Shown one piece after another: positions 17,679-25,484 of a stretch of DNA of 52,953 bases. Within the stretch, counting starts at the first letter, position 1. Every line of letters starts with the position of its first letter. A program made the translations under genes and the position numbers. This DNA comes from Sphaerimonospora mesophila NBRC 14179 = JCM 3151 (GTDB taxonomy: Bacteria; Actinomycetota; Actinomycetes; Streptosporangiales; Streptosporangiaceae): contig BCRI01000044.1 in the NCBI GenBank assembly GCA_001552515.1, positions 1 through 52,953 of the forward strand, in the 5' to 3' direction. A model generated the notes under the pieces. It did not search any database, had not been told where the DNA came from, and saw only the letters and a list, made by a program, of their open reading frames with translations.

Positions 17679-17917
17679 CCCAAATCACCCCAATAACCGG
17701 CGTACCAGGATCTCAGACTCGGTCACGCTTGGGTAGCGATCCGCACAACCGGAGATGTACCGGGATCGGTGCGCGGAACGCGGAACTGTCATGATCTCCC
17801 CACAGTTATGCAATCTATCAGTCAACCCCCTCCCCCACCGTGTCAGTTGATCGATCACGACATCGATGTGCGGGGAGACCGCTCGGGCGGCGGTACGTCG
17901 CGATCGAACAGCGGGGG

Positions 17918-18805
17918 TCACTTGCCGCGGGTCGAGGTCAGTGTGGCGTACACGATGATGTTGTCGGTGTAGTGGTGCGCCTTGGCGTTGAAGACCCCGC
18001 CACAGGTGACCAGTCGAAGCGACGCCGTGGCGGTGTTGCTGTACACCCGATTGGTCGGAAATTTCAGCTTGCTGACCTGCTCGACCCCGTCCACGGTGAA
18101 AATGGCGGTTTTGCCGTCCGCGCGCCGTACGGCGATCTTGTTGCCGCGCTTGAGCTCGCGCACCCGGCTGAACACCGCGGCGCCACGCCGGGTGTTCACG
18201 TGGCCGAGGATGACCGCGGGACCCTGGTCGCCGGGCGCGGGGCCGAAACGGTACCAACCGGTGAGGTTGGGCTTGCTCAGCGGCGGGGCCTCGATCTCGC
18301 CGTTCTTGTCGACGCCGATCGAACCGACCGGGGCGGACACCCCGATCGACGGGATGCTGATCCTCGTCGGCCTGCCCTTGGCCTTCTTCGCCGCCGACAC
18401 CCGCTTCGACGCCGCCGAGGCCGTTTTCGGAGTGAGCGTGAGCGGGGGGAACGGCTCGAGCGCCGGAGAGGGCGGAGGCGCCGCCGGGTCGGCCGCAGTC
18501 AGCGGAGCGTCCGGCCCCCCGGGCCCGACGGTCGGCGGAAGGTAGGCGATGTTGCCCGCGCCCTGGACGTTCACCCGCCCGCCGGGCAGCGGATCGGGCT
18601 CAGCCGGGGACGACGGCGACAGCACGGCCAGCATCCCGATCATCACCGCGATGATCCCGCCGAAGGAGCCGCCCACGAGCAACGTCGCGAGGACGGGCTG
18701 CGGCAGCGACTTACGCGCCGGCTTGGCGGCTGTGGCGGGGGAAGCCCCTTCGGCGGGTACGGCGCCCTCCCCTGGGGAGGGGCCACCGGCTGGAGTGGAC
18801 GTCAT
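17918..18805 (-). CDS. Class F sortase (module B)
   Basis: A 295-residue paralogue of the module A sortase. ATG 18805 is preferred over 18841 because it follows GAGGGG at 9 nt and avoids overlap with the upstream gene. It has a short cytoplasmic part, a membrane helix at about 38-62 and a Pro-rich linker; the catalytic domain starts near residue 146 (TRISIPSIGVSAPVGSIG). His202 is in ILGHVNT, Cys268 in RLVTCGGVFN and Arg253 in FPTNRVYS. As in its paralogue, the position of a usual YRDN arginine is different (YTDN). It follows its presumed substrate gene by 13 bp. About 240 bp of spacer separate it from module A, so each module may be an independent transcription unit. Confidence 0.9.
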   Translation of the reverse strand: MTSTPAGGPSPGEGAVPAEGASPATAAKPARKSLPQPVLATLLVGGSFGGIIAVMIGMLAVLSPSSPAEPDPLPGGRVNVQGAGNIAYLPPTVGPGGPDAPLTAADPAAPPPSPALEPFPPLTLTPKTASAASKRVSAAKKAKGRPTRISIPSIGVSAPVGSIGVDKNGEIEAPPLSKPNLTGWYRFGPAPGDQGPAVILGHVNTRRGAAVFSRVRELKRGNKIAVRRADGKTAIFTVDGVEQVSKLKFPTNRVYSNTATASLRLVTCGGVFNAKAHHYTDNIIVYATLTSTRGK

Positions 18806-18818
18806 CGTCGCGATCCCC

Positions 18819-20279
18819 TCAGAGCGTCTCCGCCGACTCACCCGAGTGGGCGGCCCTGCGCCTGAGCAGCGCCACGCCGCCCCAGACGCCGACGAGCAGC
18901 ATCAGACCGCCCGAGCCGAGGAGCAGCCCTCCCGACGAGGCGTCCTCCGGAGCCTCACCGGTCTGCGCCCCGCCCTTGGGGGTCACCTCCACCTGGGCGA
19001 CGGTCGGCGTCGCGGTCATCGTCACCGTGGTCGTCGTGGTCGGCTTCGGCGAGGTCGACGCCGTCGCCGTGTTCGTCACGGTCACGGTCGGACGCGGGCT
19101 CCCGTTGGTCCCGGGATTGTTCGTGCCGGGGCTGGGACCGGGGCTGCCGCCGCCGGGGTTGGTCGGACTGGTGCCGGTCGGGTCCGGGCTTGCCGGGCCG
19201 GGGCTGGTCGGAGAGCCCGAAGGACTATTCGGCGGCGTCGTTCCCGGGCTCTCCGGTGGGTTCGTGGCCGAGCCCCCGCCGATGACGACCCTGATGGCCG
19301 TCGGCTTCTTCACCGGCTTGCACGTCGCCTGGAACTGCTTCGGCGGGGTGAGGATCTCTTCCGTGACCGCCCGGAAGCCGTCCACCATCATCCACTTGTC
19401 GTCGAGATTCTCGACGACGAGCTTGTGCTCGCCGTACGGCAGGTCGCGCACGCCCCAGAGCGTGTGGTTGCCCTGGTTGACGACCACGACCGGATTGCCA
19501 TTGGCGTCCTTGGATGCGTCGGCGGTCGCCGGGATGCCCGGCTTGCCGTCGATCTTGAACCCCACCTTGCCGGCGCGGTGATCCTGCTCGGTGATGAAGT
19601 CGACACCCGTGCCGGTGAACTTGAACGTCGCTGTCGAATACTTCTTTTCGGTCGCGTGTACGTCGTTGTGGATGTCATTGAACTTGGGGTCGCGATCGTT
19701 GAAGTCTTGCCAGCCGTCACCGTGGTATTCGATCACCGGTACACCGGCGTCGTCGTTGACGACCTCCTCCGATGCCGGCGGAGTGAAGTCGATGAGGAGG
19801 TTGCGGGGCTCGATCTCGAACACGCCGCTTTCCGTCGTGCTCACCGCCCCGGAGATCGCCTCGGGCAGCGCCAGGCTCCCTCCGGCCTGCAGGAGCTCCT
19901 GGTCCTTCGCGCCGAGCGAGTGCAGCTCCCCCTGCCATGGATCGCCGAGGACGCCGACCTTGCCGGTCGCCAGGAGGCGTCCGCCCGGCTGGAACAGGCC
20001 GGGAGACAGGAAGCTCGTGTTGTTCTGGTAGGCCACGTTCCACTTGACGTTGAGCGGCTCCCCGACGGCCAGCGCGGTCTGCACGGTGAGGGTGACCTTC
20101 AACTCGACCGGCCGACTGTCGGGCGTCGTCGCGACGCCCCTGGTGCACCTGTAGATCAGGTCGACCTGGGCCATCTCCGCCTGGGCCGTGGTCAGCGGAA
20201 GCGCGAGCAAACCACCTCCGACGACGCTCACGACCGCGACGGCGAGCACGTTGCGCCGCCGCGCATTCCACCGAACCAC
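18819..20279 (-). CDS. Large surface protein with carbohydrate-binding-like domain, candidate sortase substrate (module B)
   Basis: 486 residues from GTG 20279 (GGAG at 7 nt), giving a clean signal peptide (Arg-rich start, hydrophobic core, cut near AQA-EM at 34-35). Residues 35-175 form a beta-rich domain with Cys45. Residues about 183-303 resemble a galactose-binding-like fold: TATFKFTGTGVDFIT, VGFKIDGKPGIP, then YGEHKLVVENL and WMMVDGFRA. Residues 331-428 are a Pro/Ser/Thr/Gly wall-spanning linker. The motif QVEVTPKGGAQTG (429-441) precedes a C-terminal membrane helix and LLRRRAA. This matches the partner protein's motif QVTHTPGGGVSTG, suggesting recognition by the class F sortases. The ligand is unknown. 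Confidence 0.75.
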   Translation of the reverse strand: MVRWNARRRNVLAVAVVSVVGGGLLALPLTTAQAEMAQVDLIYRCTRGVATTPDSRPVELKVTLTVQTALAVGEPLNVKWNVAYQNNTSFLSPGLFQPGGRLLATGKVGVLGDPWQGELHSLGAKDQELLQAGGSLALPEAISGAVSTTESGVFEIEPRNLLIDFTPPASEEVVNDDAGVPVIEYHGDGWQDFNDRDPKFNDIHNDVHATEKKYSTATFKFTGTGVDFITEQDHRAGKVGFKIDGKPGIPATADASKDANGNPVVVVNQGNHTLWGVRDLPYGEHKLVVENLDDKWMMVDGFRAVTEEILTPPKQFQATCKPVKKPTAIRVVIGGGSATNPPESPGTTPPNSPSGSPTSPGPASPDPTGTSPTNPGGGSPGPSPGTNNPGTNGSPRPTVTVTNTATASTSPKPTTTTTVTMTATPTVAQVEVTPKGGAQTGEAPEDASSGGLLLGSGGLMLLVGVWGGVALLRRRAAHSGESAETL

Positions 20280-20458
20280 CGCACACTCCGATCGCGAGGG
20301 GCCGCCCGAGACAGGCGAGAGCACAGTAAATCGAAGGTAGATCTTACGGCTTGGCCCTGGACCTACACGGGCGAATGCAGTGATGTTGGCGGATTTGTGA
20401 CCCCATGCCCCCAATGGGATGGGTGACCATGTCGATCGACCCATCGACCCATCGGTAA

Positions 20459-20473
20459 CAGAATCGTATTCTG
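20459..20473. promoter_or_regulatory. Palindrome upstream of LCAD-like gene
   Basis: CAGAAT-CGT-ATTCTG, a perfect 6-bp inverted repeat with a 3-bp spacer, 54 bp before the dehydrogenase start. It is a plausible TetR-type operator or a promoter-overlapping site; the regulator is unknown. Direct CCATCGACCCATCG words just upstream may add to the site. Confidence 0.4.
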
Positions 20474-20527
20474 GTCGGGTCGCCCGATCCGTCCAGTCGT
20501 CCAGCCCACGAACCGGAGGCGTACCAG

Positions 20528-21673
20528 ATGCGGCGAGACCTCTTCGACGAGGAGCACCTGCTCTTCCGCGAGACTGTCCGCGAATTCCTCGCCCGTGAGG
20601 TGATCCCCCGTCACGGCCAGTGGGAGAAGGACGGCATCGTCCCCCGCGAGGTGTGGAAGAAGGCCGGCGAGCTGGGCATGTTCGGCTTCTCCGTCCCGGA
20701 GGAGTACGGCGGGGCCGGCATCACGGACTTCCGCTACAACACGGTCATCGTCGAAGAGATCATCCGGGCGGGTGCCACCGGTCTGGGGTTCGGCCTGCAC
20801 AACGACATCATGGCGCCATACCTGGTTGACCTGACCGACGACGAGCAGAAGCGGCGCTGGCTGCCCGGGTTCGTCTCCGGGGAGCTGATCACGGCGATCG
20901 CGATGACCGAGCCGGGGGCCGGCAGCGATCTGCAGGGCATCCGTACCACCGCCATTCGCGAGGGCGACCACTACGTGGTCAACGGACAGAAGACGTTCAT
21001 CACCAACGGCATCAACTCCGACCTGGTCGTGGTCGTCGCCAAGACCGACCCCACAGCGGGCGCCCGCGGCACCACTCTGCTCGTGGTCGAGCGCGGCATG
21101 ACGGGGTTCACCCGCGGGCGCAACCTCGAGAAGGTCGGCATGCACGCCCAGGACACCGCCGAGTTGTTCTTCGAGAACGTCCGCGTCCCGGTGACCAACC
21201 GGCTCGGCGACGAGGACGGCCAGGGCTTCATCCAGCTGATGAACAACCTGCCGCAGGAGCGCCTGTCGATCGCGGTGGCGGCGGTGGCCGCCGCCGAGGC
21301 CGCGTTGGAGACGACCATCGAGTACTGCCGGGGCCGCAAGGCGTTCGGCAAGAGCATCGGCCGGTTCCAGAACACCCGGTTCCTGCTGGCCGAGTTGGCC
21401 ACCGAGGTGGAGATCGCCCGCCACTACGTGGACAAGTGCGTGCTCGCCCTCAACGCGGGCGAACTCACGGCCGTGGACGCCGCCAAGGCCAAGTGGTGGA
21501 CGACCGAGCTGCAGAACAAGGTGATCGACCGCTGCCTCCAACTCCACGGAGGGTACGGCTACATGCTCGAATATCCCGTCGCCAAGGCCTGGCTGGACAG
21601 TCGTGTCCAGACCATCTACGGCGGCACGACCGAGATCATGAAGGAGATCATCGGTCGCTCCTTCGACTTCTAG
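20528..21673 (+). CDS. Acyl-CoA dehydrogenase, LCAD-like
   Basis: A 381-residue FAD-dependent acyl-CoA dehydrogenase. Motifs are VPEEYGGAGITDF, AMTEPGAGSDLQGI (FAD/substrate), NGQKTFITNGINSDLVVV, RKAFGKSIGRFQ and LQLHGGYGYMLEYP. The tail TIYGGTTEIMKEIIGRSF closely resembles mammalian long-chain acyl-CoA dehydrogenase. The usual MCAD-type catalytic Glu position reads Gly (YGGT), so the base is expected in the earlier helix, ALETTIEYC, as in LCAD. GGAGG precedes ATG 20528. The TAG stop lies inside a three-unit 19-bp tandem repeat. Confidence 0.93.
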   Translation: MRRDLFDEEHLLFRETVREFLAREVIPRHGQWEKDGIVPREVWKKAGELGMFGFSVPEEYGGAGITDFRYNTVIVEEIIRAGATGLGFGLHNDIMAPYLVDLTDDEQKRRWLPGFVSGELITAIAMTEPGAGSDLQGIRTTAIREGDHYVVNGQKTFITNGINSDLVVVVAKTDPTAGARGTTLLVVERGMTGFTRGRNLEKVGMHAQDTAELFFENVRVPVTNRLGDEDGQGFIQLMNNLPQERLSIAVAAVAAAEAALETTIEYCRGRKAFGKSIGRFQNTRFLLAELATEVEIARHYVDKCVLALNAGELTAVDAAKAKWWTTELQNKVIDRCLQLHGGYGYMLEYPVAKAWLDSRVQTIYGGTTEIMKEIIGRSFDF

Positions 21674-21720
21674 AAGGTCCGTCGAGTTCTAGAAGGTCCG
21701 TCGAGTTCTAGAGGGTCGGT
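21669..21720 (+). repeat. 19-bp tandem repeat at gene end
   Basis: Three head-to-tail units of about TCTAGAAGGTCCGTCGAGT, with period 19 (TAG at 21671, 21690, 21709). The last unit has drifted. The stop codon of the dehydrogenase is the first TAG, and the repetition supplies TAGs spaced at 19 bp. Confidence 0.8.
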
Positions 21721-21745
21721 CAGTCAAGTAGTCGTCAGCCGGGGC

Positions 21746-21841
21746 GGCAGGGAGCGGAGCGGGAGGGAGCGAGGACCGCATGCCAGGCCCCGCTGAGCGG
21801 GGCCTGGCAGCGGACCGGAGCTTCCTCCCGGCGCAGCGACC
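21746..21841 (-). repeat. Structured intergenic repeat, copy 2 (inverted)
   Basis: The reverse complement of copy 1's flanks: 21810-21841 equals 9000-9031, and 21746-21780 equals 9061-9095. The 29-nt centre at 21781-21809 is a perfect palindrome with 14-bp arms (TGCCAGGCCCCGCT, one-base loop). In the plus-strand sense, GGGAGGGAGC and GCTTCCTCCC could form an outer 10-bp stem with one G-U pair, flanking an internal loop with GGACCG on both sides. It lies in a gap between convergent genes, as does copy 1. Confidence 0.8.
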
Positions 21842-21989
21842 GGAACTGATCAGGGACGTCCTCAGCGGTGTCCGTTGCTCGGCCGATGCCCTGGTGCCTC
21901 TGAGGGACGTCGCCCGCCTGCGGCCGTGCCGTACGCGATCTCCCATTGCAAGGTCATTAACGATATCCGTGCTGATCGCAGGCATCGCG

Positions 21990-22082
21990 TGCGAGTTTCT
22001 GCAAGATCACGAAGGTCGCCCGGCCTGCTCAGGGATCCGGAGTGCGAGAATTCGCAAGATCACGGGCATGGGGTCGGTGGGG
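21990..22082 (+). repeat. GCGAG-N-GCAAGATCA short repeats, two copies
   Basis: One unit is at 21990-22011 (TGCGAGTTTCTGCAAGATCA then CG) and one at 22043-22082 (TGCGAGAATTCGCAAGATCA followed by CGGGCATGGGGTCGGTGGGG). They match the units at 34846-35103; the 22043 unit and the 35066 unit are nearly identical over almost 40 bp. The rest of the gap 21842-22095 shows no gene. Confidence 0.75.
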
Positions 22083-22095
22083 GTGCGGTCAGGGG

Positions 22096-22257
22096 TCAGG
22101 TGACGTGCTGGCCCCAGATGGCGAGCATGACGATGACGAAAACGATCATCACGCCCGCGTAGCCCATCGGTCCCAGCCGGAAGAACCTGCGGACCCGGTT
22201 CAGCAGCCACGCGAACAGGAACGCCAGGAAGACCAGAAGGATGAGTCCAGGGTCCAT
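22096..22257 (-). CDS. Small membrane protein
   Basis: A 53-residue frame starting at ATG 22257: MDPGLILLVFLAFLFAWLLN is a first membrane helix, then a basic turn RVRRFFRLGP, then a second helix MGYAGVMIVFVIVMLAIWG and the end QHVT. Two clean helices joined by a basic loop on a codon-biased frame suggest a real gene. The ribosome-binding site is weak. It lies 66 bp upstream of the stop of the regulator's reading frame in genome order and is transcribed in the same direction, so it is downstream of the phosphatase gene. Function unknown. Confidence 0.5.
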   Translation of the reverse strand: MDPGLILLVFLAFLFAWLLNRVRRFFRLGPMGYAGVMIVFVIVMLAIWGQHVT

Positions 22258-22323
22258 GCGATCAGTATGCGGCCGTTTTCCCCTGTGCGCGCGGGCAACC
22301 GGCCCAGCCGTCGGCGGAAACGC

Positions 22324-24558
22324 TCAGCGACCGCCGACGGGGATCTCGAACCAGACGGCCTTGCCCTCCCTGGTCGGCCGGGAACCCCAGCGCTTGGCGA
22401 GCTGGTCGACGAGGTAGAGGCCCCGGCCGCCCTCATCGGTCTCGGCGGCGCTGCGGATGCGGGGCAGACGCAGATCCTGGTCGAACACCTCGACCCAGAT
22501 CGCGTCCTTGCCGCAGCGCAACCGGAGCGTGAACTCCTTCTCGCCGGCGATGTCCTCCTCGAAACCCGGCACGTCCCATGACTCGTCGAACGGCAGCGGC
22601 GGGCCTTCGAGCACCAGCTCACGGCGTGGCACACTGGCACCGGCCGCGTGGAGCACGACGTTGGTCACGACCTCGGAGACCAGCAGGCAGGCGAGGTCGG
22701 CCCGTTCCTGGGGTACCTGCCAGCGCTCGAACGCCTCGGACGCCATCCGCCGGGCCTCCCCCACCATGATCGGCTGAGCGGGGAACGTACGCTCCTGTAG
22801 CTCCAGTTCGGTGCCGACCGACCTGACCACGAGGATCGCCATGTCGTCGTCGATCTCGCCGGGAACGGCGACGGTGGCCGCGTCCGCGATGCGCTCGACC
22901 GGTTCGGCGGAGACCTTGGCGAGCTCGTCGCGGAGCATCCGCAGCGCCTCGTCCTCCTCCGGGTCCTCGGACGAGGGGCCGCCGAAGTCACGGAGGGGGC
23001 GGCGGTCGACCAGGCCGTCCGTGTAGAGGAGCAGCGTCGCGCCGGGCGGCAGGGTCAGGGTCTCCTCCTTGTAGACGAGATCGGCGTGCACGCCCTTGGC
23101 CCGGACGCCGAGCGGCTGACCCACCTCGGTGATGTCCAGCTCCGTGACCTTGCCGTCGACGATCAGCAGCGGCGGCGCGTGACCGGCGTTGGCGAAGGAG
23201 AGCTGCCGCGACCACGCGTCGTACACGAGGTACTGACAGGTGACGATCGGCGGATTGGTGATGTCGGCGCCGAAGTCGTCGCGCTCCGGCGCGGCCACGA
23301 CCCGGGTCCACTCGTCGAGCCGGGCGAGGATGTCGGCGGGCGGCTTGTCGTCCTGCGCGAAGGCCCGCAACGCGGCCCTGAGCTGGCCCATGACGGCGGC
23401 CGCCTTGGCGCCCCGCCCCTCCACGTCTCCGATGACGATGCCGACCCGGCCGGCCGACAGCGGGATCACGTCGTACCAGTCGCCGCCCACCTGGGTCTGA
23501 ATGCCCTGTCCGTGCGAGGCGAGCGGTGCGGCGGGACAGTAGCGGTGGGCGATCTCCAGCCCGTCGAACGAGGGGAGATCACGCGGCAGCAGATGCTTCT
23601 GGAACGATTCGGCGGTGTGCCGCTCCTCCTCGAACAGCAGCGCGTTGTCCACGGCGAGCGCGACCCGGGTGGCGACCGCGCCCAGGAAGTCCCGGTCGAA
23701 GGTGTCGTAGTGCGGGGAGCGCCGGTCGGTGAGGTTGGACAGCCCGAGATACATCAGGCCCAGCGTCTCACCGCGTACGCACAGTGGCGCGACGATAGCT
23801 GAGGTCATCCCGACCTCGGCGAACAGCCGGGCCGAGCCCTCGCTCGGCATCGGGAAGCTCACCTGCGAGAAGTCCTCGACGAGGATGGTCTCCTGCCGGC
23901 GCAGCGCGGTGTCGGCGTAGTGGCCGAGCGGATATCTGATCTCCGAGCCCACCGGCAGCCAGGTGCCCGGCGGCGGCATCCAGCCGTGCACGTGCTTGGA
24001 CACCTTGCGCACCAGCCGGTCGCCCTGGACCAGCTCGATGAAGCAGTGGTCGGCGAACTGCGGGACCAGCATCTCCGCGACCCGGTTGAGCGTCTCCTCG
24101 ACGTACAGGGATCCGGCGAGCCGCTCGCCGATGCGCTCGAGCAGGCCGAACCGGTCCTTCTCCCGCTCGTTGCTGCGCATCGCCTCGCGCGCGATGACCA
24201 CGATGCCGCTGATCGGACCCGACGGGTGCCGCAGCGGTACGGCCTGGGCCCGTACATAGACCACCGTGCCGTCGTCGCGTACGACGTCGAACGTGCCCTC
24301 CCACACCCCGCCGCGCAGCACGTGCCTGGCCAGGTCGATGGCGTGCGGGTGGTCCTTCTCCATGATTCCGAGGGACACCAGGGGCTCGTCGCCGGACGGT
24401 GTCCCCGTCCTGCCGAACAGTCGCTCGGCGTACGGATTCCAGTAGAGGACGTTGCTGAAACGGTCGGTGACGACCACCGCCATCTCAGCCTGGTCGAGCA
24501 CCGATCCGGCGGTCAGATGGTCGGCCGTCTCCTGGGACAGGTCTCCCCAACGTTTCAT
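22324..24558 (-). CDS. PAS-GAF-SpoIIE phosphatase-ATPase regulator
   Basis: A 744-residue cytoplasmic signalling protein. A PAS domain is at about 19-125 (MAVVVTDRFSNVLYWNPYAERLFG). A GAF-type domain lies at about 145-315 (VEETLNRVAEMLVPQFADHC, LCVRGETLGLMYLGLS). A SpoIIE/PP2C phosphatase spans about 335-585 (VGGDWYDVIPLSAGRVGIVIGDVEGRG, FANAGHAPPLL, LLYTDGLVDRR and EIDDDMAILVVR, whose acidic residues bind metal). A HATPase_c anti-sigma kinase-like domain is at about 610-740 (ACLLVSEVVTNVVLHA, DEGGRGLYLVDQLAKRWG). Such proteins dephosphorylate STAS antagonists and bind sigma factors to control general or stress responses. A STAS gene lies at 31789, a possible partner. Confidence 0.92.
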   Translation of the reverse strand: MKRWGDLSQETADHLTAGSVLDQAEMAVVVTDRFSNVLYWNPYAERLFGRTGTPSGDEPLVSLGIMEKDHPHAIDLARHVLRGGVWEGTFDVVRDDGTVVYVRAQAVPLRHPSGPISGIVVIAREAMRSNEREKDRFGLLERIGERLAGSLYVEETLNRVAEMLVPQFADHCFIELVQGDRLVRKVSKHVHGWMPPPGTWLPVGSEIRYPLGHYADTALRRQETILVEDFSQVSFPMPSEGSARLFAEVGMTSAIVAPLCVRGETLGLMYLGLSNLTDRRSPHYDTFDRDFLGAVATRVALAVDNALLFEEERHTAESFQKHLLPRDLPSFDGLEIAHRYCPAAPLASHGQGIQTQVGGDWYDVIPLSAGRVGIVIGDVEGRGAKAAAVMGQLRAALRAFAQDDKPPADILARLDEWTRVVAAPERDDFGADITNPPIVTCQYLVYDAWSRQLSFANAGHAPPLLIVDGKVTELDITEVGQPLGVRAKGVHADLVYKEETLTLPPGATLLLYTDGLVDRRPLRDFGGPSSEDPEEDEALRMLRDELAKVSAEPVERIADAATVAVPGEIDDDMAILVVRSVGTELELQERTFPAQPIMVGEARRMASEAFERWQVPQERADLACLLVSEVVTNVVLHAAGASVPRRELVLEGPPLPFDESWDVPGFEEDIAGEKEFTLRLRCGKDAIWVEVFDQDLRLPRIRSAAETDEGGRGLYLVDQLAKRWGSRPTREGKAVWFEIPVGGR

Positions 24559-24702
24559 CCCCCGGCCACCCCCCGGGGACGCGTGTTCGCTATGGCTGCC
24601 ACATGCGCTCCTGCAGGGGCTCCTGAGGTCATGAGGGGCTGCTGGGTCTGAGAGAGGAGGAGAGACTCCCTATCCGGATTCAACCAGGCACAACTCTTTC
24701 CG

Positions 24703-25407
24703 TCATCGTCTGGTGACGAAGACGTGCGCGGCGACGTCCCGCGGTAGGTCCACGGCAGTGCCGCCCGCTTCACCATCACCCGTCACCCGCACACCGTCGT
24801 CGCTAGCCGCGAGCGTCACCTCGCGTCCGGGTTGTATCCCAACTTGCTTGAGTTTAAGCATCACGGCGGGGTCGCTTTGCACTTGTTCGCTGATTCGCCG
24901 CACTACAACGGGGATCGGGCCCGGCCCGGCGACGCTCGCCATGGTCGAGATCGTCTCATCCCCGGTCATAGCGGACTGCGCCACGCCCAGCTCCGCCAGA
25001 CCCGGGATGGGGTTGCCGTGCGGGCAGATCTGAGGGTTGCCAAGAAGATCGACAAGCCGGGTCTCCACCGCCTCGGACATCACATGCTCCCAACGGCACG
25101 CCTCGACGTGGACCTCCTCCCAAGGCAGGCCGATCACCTGGGTGAGCAGACACTCGGCCAACCGGTGCTTGCGCATCACCCTGATGGCGAGCCTGCGCCC
25201 GAGATCGGTCATGGTGAGGTGCCGGTCCCCCTGCACCTTCACAAGACCGTCACGCTCCATCCTCGCAACCGTCTGGCTGACCGTCGGTCCGCTCTGCTGC
25301 AGCCGCTCGGCGATCCGGGCGCGCAGCGGCACGATGCCTTCCTCTTCAAGCTCGAAGATCGTGCGAAGGTACATCTCCGTCGTATCGATCAGGCCGTGTG
25401 CGGTCAA
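24703..25407 (-). CDS. ideR: Iron-dependent repressor, IdeR/DtxR family
   Basis: A 234-residue metalloregulator. The winged helix at 1-70 contains LRARIAERLQQSGPTVSQTVARMERDGLV. The metal sites match DtxR with an offset of two: Met12, His81, Glu85, His100, Cys104, Glu107 and His108 (HVEACRWEHVMS). The dimerisation domain and a C-terminal SH3-like/FeoA-like domain (IQPGREVTLAASDDGVRVTGD) complete it. With Fe(II) it would repress iron uptake and siderophore genes. Full ligand conservation including Cys104 argues for iron rather than a manganese (MntR) role. It is divergent from udgX. Confidence 0.92.
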   Translation of the reverse strand: MTAHGLIDTTEMYLRTIFELEEEGIVPLRARIAERLQQSGPTVSQTVARMERDGLVKVQGDRHLTMTDLGRRLAIRVMRKHRLAECLLTQVIGLPWEEVHVEACRWEHVMSEAVETRLVDLLGNPQICPHGNPIPGLAELGVAQSAMTGDETISTMASVAGPGPIPVVVRRISEQVQSDPAVMLKLKQVGIQPGREVTLAASDDGVRVTGDGEAGGTAVDLPRDVAAHVFVTRR

Positions 25408-25484
25408 GGCTCCTCCAGTCCTTGTAAATGAGGCTACGACCTTCTGCGCGTTCCCAGCTGACCATATTGGGGAAGCGTCTCAGG

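Noticed and set aside
15580-17688. 702-residue open frame on the minus strand
   Set aside because: It overlaps the sortase and surface-protein genes in another frame, is Arg/Gly/Asp-rich with no domain, and is a high-GC shadow.
16764-20279. LPXTG or LAXTG sorting signals in the surface proteins
   Set aside because: None is present before the C-terminal helices; the shared QVxxTPxGG motif is the candidate instead.
18549-20426. 625-residue plus-strand open frame
   Set aside because: It is antisense to the module B surface protein and sortase.
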